This document shows, one piece after another, positions 49,971-58,272 of a stretch of DNA of 64,000 nucleotides. This stretch comes from Pseudomonas borbori (GTDB lineage: Bacteria > Pseudomonadota > Gammaproteobacteria > Pseudomonadales > Pseudomonadaceae). The translations under genes and the position numbers were made by a program. The DNA is taken from the NCBI RefSeq assembly GCF_900115555.1, contig NZ_FOWX01000026.1:1-64000 (forward strand), given 5' to 3'. The notes beneath the pieces were generated by a model. That model did no database searches and was not told the origin of the DNA. It saw only the letters and a list, made by a program, of their open reading frames with translations. Within the stretch, counting starts at the first letter, position 1. Each line of letters starts with the position of its first letter.

Positions 49971-50978
49971 TCAATCCTTGCGGCGTTTCAGCTGGTCGGT
50001 CAGTTGGGTCGGCAGGTTGCGGATGATCAGGGTGCCCTGGCTCTCGTCGTATTCGACTTTCGAGCCGAGCAGATGCGCCTCGAAGCTGATCGACAGGCCT
50101 TCGGCGCGACCGGTGAAGCGTTGAAACTGGCTGAGGGTGCGCTTGTCCGCGGGGATCTCCGGCGACAGGCCGTAATCCTTGTTGCGGATATGCTCGTAGA
50201 AGGCCCGCGGGCGCTCCTCGTCGATCAGCCCGGACAATTCCTGCAAGCCCATGGGCTCGCCGAGCTTGGCCTGGCTGCTGGCGTAGTCGACCAGCGTCTT
50301 GGTCTTCTCGCGGGCAGCTTCTTCCGGCAGGTCCTCGCTTTCGACGAAGTCGCTGAAGGCCTTGAGCAGGGTGCGGGTTTCGCCCGGGCCGTCGACGCCT
50401 TCCTGGCAGCCGATGAAGTCGCGGAAGTACTCCGAGACCTTCTTGCCATTCTTGCCCTTGATAAAGGAGATGTACTGCTTGGAGTTGGCGTTGTTCTGCC
50501 ATTCGGAAATGTTGATCCGCGCCGCCAGGTGCAACTGGCCCAGGTCCAGGTGCTTGGCCGGGGTCACGTCCAGCGCCTCGTTGACCGCCACGCCTTCGCT
50601 GTGATGGAGCAGGGCGATCACCAGGTAGTCGGTCATGCCCTGCTGGTAGTGGGCGAACAGCACGTGGCCGCCGGTGGAGAGGTTGGACTCCTCCATCAGC
50701 TTCTGCAGGTGTTCGACCGCCTGGCGGCTGAACGCGGCGAAATCCTGGCCAGCGTCCAGATAGGTCTTCAGCCAGCCGCTGAACGGGTAGGCGCCGGACT
50801 CGGCGTGAAACAGGCCCCAGGCCTTGCCCTGCTTGGCGTTGTAGCTCTCGTTGAGGTCGGCGAGCATGTTCTCGATGGCCTGCGAGGCGCCCAGTTCATT
50901 GTTGCGGGCATGCAGCACGGCGGGCGTGCCATCGGGTTTCTTGTCGATCAGGTGGACGATGCAGTGGCGGATCGGCAT
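49971..50978 (-). CDS. yejK: Nucleoid-associated protein YejK (NdpA)
   Basis: A 335-residue nucleoid-associated protein of the NdpA/YejK family. The sequence [29 protein letters not shown] and the later FKGKNG-like [27 protein letters not shown] are conserved. It binds nucleoid DNA; a specific role is not established. It borders the unusual minus-strand island (51034-56725), whose last gene ends 56 bases beyond its start. This junction marks the left edge of the island. Confidence 0.95.
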   Translation of the reverse strand: MPIRHCIVHLIDKKPDGTPAVLHARNNELGASQAIENMLADLNESYNAKQGKAWGLFHAESGAYPFSGWLKTYLDAGQDFAAFSRQAVEHLQKLMEESNLSTGGHVLFAHYQQGMTDYLVIALLHHSEGVAVNEALDVTPAKHLDLGQLHLAARINISEWQNNANSKQYISFIKGKNGKKVSEYFRDFIGCQEGVDGPGETRTLLKAFSDFVESEDLPEEAAREKTKTLVDYASSQAKLGEPMGLQELSGLIDEERPRAFYEHIRNKDYGLSPEIPADKRTLSQFQRFTGRAEGLSISFEAHLLGSKVEYDESQGTLIIRNLPTQLTDQLKRRKD

Positions 50979-51033
50979 GGGGGTTCTCGTCGGTTAAACG
51001 GAAAAGATGGCGCAGTTTACCCCGACTCAATGC

Positions 51034-51738
51034 TCAAGAATCTTCCAGTTGGCTGGAATAGTGGTTGTAGATGAACCGGTTGTAGAACAGATAGGCAGCG
51101 CCGCCGATGCAGGCCGACACGATACTCGCCAGGGCCATGGCTCCATAGATGGGTAGCGGCAGGCTTGGCAGGTACTTGCCCAGCCAATCGAGGATCAAGC
51201 CTTGCATAAGGACAACGGATGAAGGCTTGAGCGCGAGCCCGTATAGACCACAACTGATATAGGTCGCCACGGCCCAGCGGAAAGCGATTAGGCGGCTCAA
51301 GGGGACGGTCCAGTCTCGCAGGCGTTCATCGGGGAGCGTGAGCAGTTCGTGGCAGATGGCCTTGCTATCGCTCAGATCCTGTAGCAGTTCGTTGGCCTCG
51401 GCATTGAGCTTCGCCCCCAGTGCGCTCCCTGCGTGAAACATGCCGTCCTTGCGGCGCCGCAAGTGCTGGCCTTCGCTGGCAACCCGCGTCAGGCGCTTCT
51501 CGATCTGTTCGATATGCGCTTCGACTTGGGTCAGCTCTTCCTCTTCATACTCTTGCAGCAAGATATCCGCTTCGGCTGGCGTCCTGGGGTATTTGCCGTA
51601 AAGCAACTCACAGGCCACCCAGCCAAGCCAGATGACCAAGGTGGCCAGAACCGTGAAGATGATCAGCAGCAGGCTCAGTAGCCAGATGATCAGCAAGCCG
51701 ATGGGGTTTTGCTTCTTTTTTCTGCTCATGGCGGTCAT
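51034..51738 (-). CDS. Island gene 6: membrane protein, hypothetical
   Basis: A 234-residue protein. An N-terminal double or long transmembrane stretch (about 10-42), a central helical coiled coil (about 60-130, EEEELTQVEAHIEQIEKRLTRV), then two hydrophobic segments near 155-185 and 193-218. I do not recognise a family. The start at ATG 51738 overlaps the stop of the preceding gene (ATGA), and the next in-frame ATG at 51729 is an alternative. It is the last gene of a six-gene operon. A role as membrane partner of the NTPases is possible but is inference. Confidence 0.75.
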   Translation of the reverse strand: MTAMSRKKKQNPIGLLIIWLLSLLLIIFTVLATLVIWLGWVACELLYGKYPRTPAEADILLQEYEEEELTQVEAHIEQIEKRLTRVASEGQHLRRRKDGMFHAGSALGAKLNAEANELLQDLSDSKAICHELLTLPDERLRDWTVPLSRLIAFRWAVATYISCGLYGLALKPSSVVLMQGLILDWLGKYLPSLPLPIYGAMALASIVSACIGGAAYLFYNRFIYNHYSSQLEDS

Positions 51739-52331
51739 CAATAGGGGAAAGCGATATTGGCGTCACGTGAAGGGGCGCGGCCTTTGGTATGGCGCATCAT
51801 CTGGGTAATCAGGGTGCGGCATTCGTCGCGTTTCTGCTTGTGGCTGAACATCAACTGATAGGAGCCGAAGTCGCCCGACAGGTTGAGGGCGAAGCGCTTT
51901 CTACGGAAGTTGCCTCGGCCGATCCGCAAGTTATCGTTGTCCAGGCGCTCGATGTCGGTAATAGCCACGCTGATACGCCTGGCATGATCGAAGAAGCGGC
52001 GCAGGCTCAGAATGTCATGCAGGCTGTTCTCGAGGTCGTCCGCGCTAAAACTGAGGGTCGCACTACGCGGGTCAATCCTGATCCCGGCGGCTTGTGCGCG
52101 CCAGACTCTCCAGGCGAACAGGCTGGCCACGACCGCGCTGGCGAACAGCCAGAACCACGGCCAGCCTCTCGGTAGAAAATCACCGGCAAGCATCCCCAGC
52201 AGCATGCCGCCGCCAATTGCCAGGGCCGCGGCGAACCAGAGCCAGCATTTGAGGGTGGTGAATAGCGCATGCCAGATGTCCACTACTATGTATGTCTTGC
52301 CGTACAGGTCGCGTCGGTTTTTACGCATCAT
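51738..52331 (-). CDS. Island gene 5: membrane protein, hypothetical
   Basis: A 197-residue protein with two adjacent transmembrane helices (about 25-75: LWFAAALAIGGGMLLGMLAG, then WPWFWLFASAVVASLFAWRV) and a C-terminal soluble domain of about 110 residues, with beta-rich sequence and DNDNLRIGRGNFRRKRFALNLSGDFGSYQLMF. The soluble part resembles PH-like or photosystem-type barrels only loosely; I assign none. The start at 52331 is two bases after the stop of the tail-anchored gene, and its stop overlaps the next start. Confidence 0.72.
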   Translation of the reverse strand: MMRKNRRDLYGKTYIVVDIWHALFTTLKCWLWFAAALAIGGGMLLGMLAGDFLPRGWPWFWLFASAVVASLFAWRVWRAQAAGIRIDPRSATLSFSADDLENSLHDILSLRRFFDHARRISVAITDIERLDNDNLRIGRGNFRRKRFALNLSGDFGSYQLMFSHKQKRDECRTLITQMMRHTKGRAPSRDANIAFPY

Positions 52332-52333
52332 GG

Positions 52334-52702
52334 TTAGCCACGCACTAAAAAGAAGACGGCCGCCAGGGCGACGAGTAAGCCAGGCAGATAGAAATGCCAA
52401 TTGGCGATTTCATTGAGCGGACGCGAGTGCCACGAACTTTCCACCGGCTCTTGAAGACGCGGCGCGCGGTGGGCTGGCTCGGGACGCGAGTATGGCTCGG
52501 CCGCAGGCGGTTCCTGAGCTGGCGGTTCGTCCGCTAGGGAAACAGGCTCGTACTCTTCCTGCTCATCTTCCCCCACGTCATCGGTGCAATTTTCCAAGGC
52601 TTGCCTGAAGGCGTTTTCCACACCTTGCAACAGTTCGACGCCATAGGCATCGATATAGGCGTGGGTATGCCGAAGGCTGGTTTTCAGCGTGTCATCGGTC
52701 AT
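52334..52702 (-). CDS. Island gene 4: tail-anchored protein, hypothetical
   Basis: A 122-residue protein. The N-terminal 45 residues look helical (HAYIDAYGVELLQGVENAFRQALENC), the middle is acidic then proline-rich (about 50-90), and the last 20 residues form one transmembrane helix (WHFYLPGLLVALAAVFFLV). It is thus probably tail-anchored in the inner membrane with a cytoplasmic domain. It starts four bases inside the preceding AAA+ gene (52699-52702). No homologue is recognised. Confidence 0.72.
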   Translation of the reverse strand: MTDDTLKTSLRHTHAYIDAYGVELLQGVENAFRQALENCTDDVGEDEQEEYEPVSLADEPPAQEPPAAEPYSRPEPAHRAPRLQEPVESSWHSRPLNEIANWHFYLPGLLVALAAVFFLVRG

Positions 52703-54036
52703 GTCGGTATATCCGCTGCCGTCAGGGTGCAGAGTTGTTCGCGGGTCGGGTTCGTGACGTGGGACAGGCGATTGGCATGCAGTTGCATGACTTTCTCGAA
52801 GAAGGTGCGCACCTCGCGGGCATTGCCGAAATGCTCGCCGCGCTTGTCCCAGATGGTCTTGATGGCTTGTGCGCTTTTGTTCAGGGCGTCGGCCTGCAAC
52901 TTAAGCTCATGTTGGTCGCATAGCCGCAGGAAAATCTTCATCAGCTCGGGGCCGCTGTAGTCATCGAAATGGATATAGCGGGTGAAGCGCGATTGCAGTC
53001 CGGGGTTGACGCGGATGAACTCCTGCATCTCTTCGGTATAGCCCGCAACTATCACGATCAGGTCGTCGCGGTGATCCTCCATCATCTTTAGCAGGGTATC
53101 CACGGCTTCCTTGCCATAGTCTCCGCTGGAGCGGTCTACCACCAGCGAGTAGGCCTCATCGATAAACAGCACGCCACCCAGCGCGCTCTCGACCACCTCG
53201 CGTACTTGCACGGGAGTTTGCCCGAGGTACTGGGCGACCAGTTTTGAACGGTCGGTTTCCACTAGATGACCTTTGCGCAGCAGGCCGACATCCCGGTAGA
53301 TGTCGGCCACCAGGCGGGCGACAGTGGTTTTGCCGGTGCCAGGGTTGCCGGTGAAAACCATATGCATGGAAGTGGGCGCGACAGGCAGGTCATTTTCACG
53401 GCGGTTAAGCATATAGCGGGCGAAGTTGCTGCTGTTGCGTACCTCGCGCTTGACGCTATCCAGACCGATCAGGCTTTCCAATTCACGTAGCGCTTCGCCG
53501 GGCACCTTCTGGCTTGCGGTTTCGGAAGCGGCTGGGGCGCTTGTGGACGTTGTCAGGCTGTCCAGCCGAAAGTGACGGCGGATCGGTGCCAGCACTTGCT
53601 CGGTTCGGTCTATGTCTTCCAGCGTCTTTTCGCCATCCCAGGCGGTAGCCGCTTGAATCAAGGTGTCCAGGCAGGGGTAGACCCCCTCGCAAAAGCCTGG
53701 CTGCAAGCGCTCGGCGATCAGCAGGAAGGCGGGCAGTACATTGGGGTCGAACGGTACGTTCTTCTGCCGCAAGGCCCGGTCGGCATCGTTCAGCTCGCTG
53801 ACAGTAAGGTCGTTGGCCAGGATTTGATTGAGGAACTGCTTATGCACCCGACCGACCCGCTCATCACCCGTCATCACGTAGTCGAGCATGGGGAACAGCC
53901 AGCCAACGGTCAGTAGCGTCAACGAATGCGGCAGCCTGGGATTCGCCCGGGCAAAGCGTTCGTCGAGACCATTGCTGATCAGTTGGTCGAGCATATGCAT
54001 CATGGCGATTTTGGCGTCGTTGAGATGCATGGTCAA
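52699..54036 (-). CDS. Island gene 3: CbxX/SpoVK-type AAA+ ATPase
   Basis: A 445-residue ATPase. The AAA+ module (about 180-445) has Walker A GNPGTGKT (230-237), a YLGQT loop, Walker B VLFIDEA (289-295), and the sensor region ending GLQSRFTRYIHFDDYS. It belongs to the CbxX/CfxQ/SpoVK group of remodelling ATPases. The N-terminal 160 residues are helical and may be TerB-like (AAATAWDGEKTLEDID-type signature), with moderate confidence only. The start ATG 54036 overlaps the KAP gene stop by four bases. AAA+ remodellers of this type work with a partner substrate protein, and none is recognised here. Confidence 0.85.
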   Translation of the reverse strand: MTMHLNDAKIAMMHMLDQLISNGLDERFARANPRLPHSLTLLTVGWLFPMLDYVMTGDERVGRVHKQFLNQILANDLTVSELNDADRALRQKNVPFDPNVLPAFLLIAERLQPGFCEGVYPCLDTLIQAATAWDGEKTLEDIDRTEQVLAPIRRHFRLDSLTTSTSAPAASETASQKVPGEALRELESLIGLDSVKREVRNSSNFARYMLNRRENDLPVAPTSMHMVFTGNPGTGKTTVARLVADIYRDVGLLRKGHLVETDRSKLVAQYLGQTPVQVREVVESALGGVLFIDEAYSLVVDRSSGDYGKEAVDTLLKMMEDHRDDLIVIVAGYTEEMQEFIRVNPGLQSRFTRYIHFDDYSGPELMKIFLRLCDQHELKLQADALNKSAQAIKTIWDKRGEHFGNAREVRTFFEKVMQLHANRLSHVTNPTREQLCTLTAADIPT

Positions 54037-55991
54037 TTAGTGCCAGATAGTTCGTAAGCCTCTATTGCAGAGTCTATGAAGTTCTTTATAGCGCTGAATT
54101 CTTCAGTTTTATTGAGTTTTTTAGTGTCTATTTCAAGTGACTTTTGTGTTAGGTCTTCCGGGAGGTGGAACTCGTAAGTGCTTCCGTCTTTGTCCCAGGC
54201 GTCAAGGGCCGTAAGCTTTTTCATTGTTGCACGGAATTTTGTGGCGGCGCGGTAGGGGGCGCTGGCATGTATATATACAGAGAATGTTTTGTATTCTTTT
54301 TCCCAAAATATTTCTATTTTGCTGATTGTTGGATTGTTGGTTTCATGAGTCAGTGTTCTGCTGCCGCTTTCTCCATGGCGGCGAATAGCATATTGATTTT
54401 CGGGTTCATCAAGTTCACTGTAGGGATACCCAGAGTCTTTCATGTAGTTAATTATTTCTTGTGCAATAAGTCTGCAGTTATGCGTTACGCTATCTTCTCT
54501 GTTGCTTTTCTTTTTGTTTTGGGGTGGGAGGTCGGTGCTTGTGATGCTGACGGAGTTTAATACTTCGCCAAGTATTTGAAAACCTTCGTTTCCTTCGTTT
54601 CCTTCGTTATTGCTTTTAATTGCTTCATTCAAGGTGTTGATTATATCCAAAATGTCTTCTGATTTATTTTTTAAGTATTGATGTTTCCCTGTTAAGGTGA
54701 TTAGCGCTTTTTGCCATTCTGTTTCTGCATTTTTTCCATAAAGACTGATTTGTTCATCACTTGTGCTTTTGTCAATGCCCCAAGACTTTGATACGGCGGC
54801 AACATCCCAATTTAGAAAGTCGGAGTCGGCTAATAGTGCTTTATGAATGTCGGGGAAGTTTATCTGGATGCATACGATGATAAATTGTATTTTGATAAAC
54901 AATTTTTCGTAGTCATCAGGTTTTTTTTGAAAGGTGCCGTTTTTTTTCTCTATTTTTAGAGTTGTTTTGTTGTCTTCTGATTGCTTAATTATCCTTAGGA
55001 GCGACATTGTATTAACTACACGCTTGACGCTGCGGGGAACACCTTCAGTTGCTTTCAGAACTACTTTAGCTAGAATGTTTTGGTCGTGAGTGTCTATATC
55101 GATGCCGAGTGTGTTGAAGAATTCTTTTAATAGTGGGGTGATATTTTTTTTGTAGGCAGCTGTTGGCATTGAAAATGGAATCTGGATGATTTTATCAAAA
55201 TATTGGCGAAATTCTCTTTCATTCTCATGGTTTTTTTCGCCGAATTTTTCTCGTAAGCCTTTTATTATCACGTCATAATCAACAGCTAATACGGAGACTA
55301 GGCCTGGAATGTCGAAGATATTTTTCAATACGTCAAGTATTTCAACTGCTGTGTGCGGTTGGATCCTGTCAAGGTCGTCGACGAAAATGACAAAGCGCTG
55401 GATGCTTGTTCTGTCTATAACTTCTTGGGTGGCTCCGCAGAGGCTTTCGCGTAATTTTTTTAGGGTTTGCGATGGTTTATATTGGTCTTCCTGTTGATTT
55501 TGTTGAGAATCGCCACCTTCAACTCCTGCATAGCTGCGAACAGCAATTTTAGCCGCTTGTATGGCGATACCGCCTATTATTTTTCCGGCCTTTTGTAGGT
55601 GAGAATCTTCATTTAGGATTTTTTTCTTTAATTCAGGATTAATGCCGTCATTGGATTTAATTTTATCCAGCATTTCACTGTGAACGCTTTCAAGTAGCGA
55701 GATCGCAATGTGGCCGCTTGCACCTGACGTGAACAGTGACTGCTGCCACGCGTTGACATTGATACAGATGCACTCCCCTGTGCTTTCCAACTCGCGTTGA
55801 AGCATATTGATCAAGCTGGTTTTCCCGCTGCCCCAACCTCCTTGGATACCAATGGTGATAGGCGCGTCGGCGATCTTGATAAACTCGACCAGCCCTTTGG
55901 CATACTGATTATTCTTGAGGGTGTCGTTATCGGCATTTAGCAGTGGCTGGTCACTGATGCAGCTTTTGATTATGGATTGTTGTTCGGACAT
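54033..55991 (-). CDS. Island gene 2: KAP-family P-loop NTPase
   Basis: A 652-residue NTPase of the KAP type. Walker A GGWGSGKT is at 51-58, Walker B FVIFVDDLDRI at 200-210, and the KAP-specific region IPGLVSVLAVDYDVI follows. A hydrophobic helix at about 137-156 may be the membrane insertion typical of KAP proteins. The C-terminal 250 residues have no recognised domain and include three in-frame copies of NEG. Base composition is clearly AT-rich, unlike all neighbours, which points to recent transfer of at least this gene. Its stop overlaps the AAA+ start. KAP NTPases are known in some anti-phage systems, such as QatA. Confidence 0.88.
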   Translation of the reverse strand: MSEQQSIIKSCISDQPLLNADNDTLKNNQYAKGLVEFIKIADAPITIGIQGGWGSGKTSLINMLQRELESTGECICINVNAWQQSLFTSGASGHIAISLLESVHSEMLDKIKSNDGINPELKKKILNEDSHLQKAGKIIGGIAIQAAKIAVRSYAGVEGGDSQQNQQEDQYKPSQTLKKLRESLCGATQEVIDRTSIQRFVIFVDDLDRIQPHTAVEILDVLKNIFDIPGLVSVLAVDYDVIIKGLREKFGEKNHENEREFRQYFDKIIQIPFSMPTAAYKKNITPLLKEFFNTLGIDIDTHDQNILAKVVLKATEGVPRSVKRVVNTMSLLRIIKQSEDNKTTLKIEKKNGTFQKKPDDYEKLFIKIQFIIVCIQINFPDIHKALLADSDFLNWDVAAVSKSWGIDKSTSDEQISLYGKNAETEWQKALITLTGKHQYLKNKSEDILDIINTLNEAIKSNNEGNEGNEGFQILGEVLNSVSITSTDLPPQNKKKSNREDSVTHNCRLIAQEIINYMKDSGYPYSELDEPENQYAIRRHGESGSRTLTHETNNPTISKIEIFWEKEYKTFSVYIHASAPYRAATKFRATMKKLTALDAWDKDGSTYEFHLPEDLTQKSLEIDTKKLNKTEEFSAIKNFIDSAIEAYELSGTN

Positions 55992-56038
55992 TAAATACTC
56001 CTTGCAGATAGGGAAAATAAATAAAGGAAGGGCTGCAT

Positions 56039-56725
56039 CTAGCCCAATTCAGGCCATGCGCACTCAATCAACTCTTCGGTAATGTTTTCCGGATAACGCT
56101 TGTACTTGGCCCGTTGCATCAGGCAGATGCAATCCATCAGAGGTTCACCATTGGTGCCGAGAGGCATTAATGGATTGAACTTAGACAGGGCGCTGGCAAA
56201 GGTCTCCAGCAACTCGTCTTGGTCGGCGGCATAACCTTCGAGGGTGAAGGCTATGGCTTCCATGATCGCCAGCTCGATCAGCAGGGAGGAGAGCCAGTCG
56301 ACCGAATGCCGGTAGGCGAATACCCAGCGGGTTCGGTTGATCAGTAAGGGCGTCCAGAGGTTGGCGTCACGTGCACCGACCAGGCAACTGCTAATGATCA
56401 CACCTTCGATCTTGCCGCCGTTCATCGCCACTTTCTCAAGAATGCTGCTGGCACGACCATTGGCGATGCTGGTTTCGCTGCCGTGAGCGCCTATGTAGAG
56501 AATCTGGCGTTTCTCGTGGGTTTTGGTCAGATCTAGAGACAGCGCTGCCTCGAACCCTCGGGTGTCATAGAAGGTCGAGTAGTAGATGTTGAAATGGTCA
56601 TGCAGGCGTTCCAACCCCTGGAAAAAGGGTAGGGATGAGGCGCGGGTGGGGTTGTCTTTGGGCGTCCACCAGGGGGACTCAAGCAGCAAAAGTGCAAAAT
56701 CATCAAGCATGATGTCCCTATCCAT
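56039..56725 (-). CDS. Island gene 1: putative CHAT/caspase-like peptidase
   Basis: A 228-residue protein. The core ILYIGAHGSETSI (about 75-87) and GVIISSCLVGARD (108-120) place H81 and C114 at the ends of predicted strands, as in CHAT and other caspase-fold peptidases. The next segment RWVFAYRHSVDWLSSLLIELAIMEA fits the strand and helix that follow the catalytic Cys in CHAT proteins. There is no signal peptide. Two starts are possible: ATG 56725, or ATG 56710 with a better ribosome-binding site (TAGGGA). The peptidase assignment is inference from pattern; no database search was run. It is the first gene of the six-gene operon. Confidence 0.65.
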   Translation of the reverse strand: MDRDIMLDDFALLLLESPWWTPKDNPTRASSLPFFQGLERLHDHFNIYYSTFYDTRGFEAALSLDLTKTHEKRQILYIGAHGSETSIANGRASSILEKVAMNGGKIEGVIISSCLVGARDANLWTPLLINRTRWVFAYRHSVDWLSSLLIELAIMEAIAFTLEGYAADQDELLETFASALSKFNPLMPLGTNGEPLMDCICLMQRAKYKRYPENITEELIECAWPELG

Positions 56726-56806
56726 TTATTCCGTGCGGGAGGATTGATAGCACATTGCCTTTCTGGCGTCATTTATTCGTTGTGAATCAATCATTCACCG
56801 GGCGCT
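56726..56806 (-). promoter_or_regulatory. Putative promoter region of the island operon
   Basis: 81 bases separate the TAXI gene stop from the first island gene. An AT-rich segment (TTGATTCACAACGAATAAAT on the minus strand) could provide promoter elements, but no clear -35/-10 pair with normal spacing was found. Confidence 0.3.
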
Positions 56807-58150
56807 TCATGATTGAACCGTCGCGCTTGGCTCCCTCCTTTTCTGCAAGGTGTGCAGCCGCTCGATCACATAGCGCAAATGCACATGCAGCTCGTACAGC
56901 TCATTGGAGTAGGACAGCGGCACTTCGACCTTGGCCAGTTCGTCTTCCAGCTGTTCCAGGCGCTCGACTTCGGTGTCCAGGCGATCCGGCAGGGTGCCGG
57001 CATCGAGTTGCCGGTCGATCTCGCGCAGGTGCTTGTACCAGCGGTAGATGCGCGCGCGGATGCGCCAGCGATAGAGCGGGCCGACTGCCTTGAGCAGCGG
57101 GATCAGCACCACCAGCAGGGGAATCAGCAGGATGATGTAGCGGTCGGCCAATGAGGCGATGCGAAACGGCAGGTAGCGTTGCAGCAGCGGCGGGCCGTTC
57201 TTGTAGTAGTGCTCGGCGTCGCCGGACAGGGTGAAGGTCCGCGGTTCGGCGCTGGGGAAGGCGCCGGCCTTGTCCAGCAGGGTGCCGTGCTTCATCACCT
57301 CGCGGCTGGCTTCGAGGAACAGCGGCACCAGGCCGGGATGGAAACCCCGGTTGATCACCAGGGTGGCGACCGGCGAGAGGGTGATGGTGGTCTGTGGCGG
57401 GCTGTTCTGCGCCAGGTTGAGCAGTCCTTCGTCGATGGTTACGCGCTTGAGAAATGGCAGGCGCGCCTCGTAGGCGGCGGCGCGGCGAAAGTTGGCCAGG
57501 CTCAGTTCGGGGTTGGCAGCCAGCTGTTGCACTCGGGTGTTTTCCGCCGGGCCGACGAAGAAGGCGGCGTCCAGCTCGCCGGTGATCAACGCGCTGGCGG
57601 CCTTGTTGCCGCCCAGGCTCTGCCAGGTAGTGGGGTATTGCCCGGGATCGATCGCGTTGGCGTCGAGGATGGCCTCGGTTGCGGCTCGGGTGCCACTGCC
57701 TGCAGTGCCCAGGGCCAGGCGTAACGGCAGCAGGTCGGCGATACGATCGAGGCTGATGTCCCTGCGGTGGAACAGCCACAACGGTTCCTGATAGACCGCG
57801 CCCAGGCTGTGCAGGCGGGCATTGTCGGCGGCGTCGAGCTGGCGCTCCAGGCCGCTCTGCACCAGGGCGATCTCGACCTGGCTGTCTTCCGCCAGCAGCC
57901 GCTCGAGGTTGTCCCGCGAACCGGCGCTGGGCACCAGGGTCAGCTCGAAACCCTGCTTGGCCAGCTCCTGCTTGAGCTTCTCGGCAAAGATCCGGTAACC
58001 GCCGCCCTCGGCGCCGGTGGCCATGCGCGCGCTCATCGGCGGCGGCGGGGCGACGAAATAGAACACCGCACCAATCAAGGCGGCCAGCACCGGGACTATC
58101 CACAGGTTGGCCAGGAGCATGATCTTCAGGTCTTTGAGCACGCGGTGCAT
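56807..58150 (-). CDS. TAXI-family TRAP transporter solute-binding protein, membrane anchored
   Basis: A 447-residue protein. The N-terminal membrane helix (about 10-35) is followed by a TAXI periplasmic binding domain (about 40-330, with TGAEGGGYRIFAEKL and LGTAGSGTRAATEAIL), then a second TM (about 335-365) and a cytoplasmic coiled tail (about 375-447). TAXI proteins bind small acids such as glutamate for TRAP uptake. No TRAP membrane subunit is next to it, so it may act in sensing or with a distant partner. ATG 58150 is preferred (AAGGAAG upstream); an ATG at 58168 is possible. Confidence 0.9.
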   Translation of the reverse strand: MHRVLKDLKIMLLANLWIVPVLAALIGAVFYFVAPPPPMSARMATGAEGGGYRIFAEKLKQELAKQGFELTLVPSAGSRDNLERLLAEDSQVEIALVQSGLERQLDAADNARLHSLGAVYQEPLWLFHRRDISLDRIADLLPLRLALGTAGSGTRAATEAILDANAIDPGQYPTTWQSLGGNKAASALITGELDAAFFVGPAENTRVQQLAANPELSLANFRRAAAYEARLPFLKRVTIDEGLLNLAQNSPPQTTITLSPVATLVINRGFHPGLVPLFLEASREVMKHGTLLDKAGAFPSAEPRTFTLSGDAEHYYKNGPPLLQRYLPFRIASLADRYIILLIPLLVVLIPLLKAVGPLYRWRIRARIYRWYKHLREIDRQLDAGTLPDRLDTEVERLEQLEDELAKVEVPLSYSNELYELHVHLRYVIERLHTLQKRREPSATVQS

Positions 58151-58239
58151 GGGGCTTCCTTTCGACATTCTTTGCCCAAGGATAGAGGCAGGCGGCGTGC
58201 GCGGTCACTTTTGCCGGCGAATAGACGAAGGGATTGGCT

Positions 58240-58265
58240 GCAGGCGCGAATGAATTCGCTCCTGC
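58240..58265. terminator. REP-like hairpin after the exporter gene
   Basis: GCAGGCGCGAAT (58240-58251) pairs with ATTCGCTCCTGC (58254-58265) with one mismatch. It sits just past the stop of the APC exporter gene and may end its transcription; it also looks like a Pseudomonas REP sequence. Confidence 0.45.
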
Positions 58266-58272
58266 GGCCTGT

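Noticed and set aside
54583-54608. Tandem repeat considered as a CRISPR or satellite
   Set aside because: Only three 9-base units inside a coding sequence, with no spacers.
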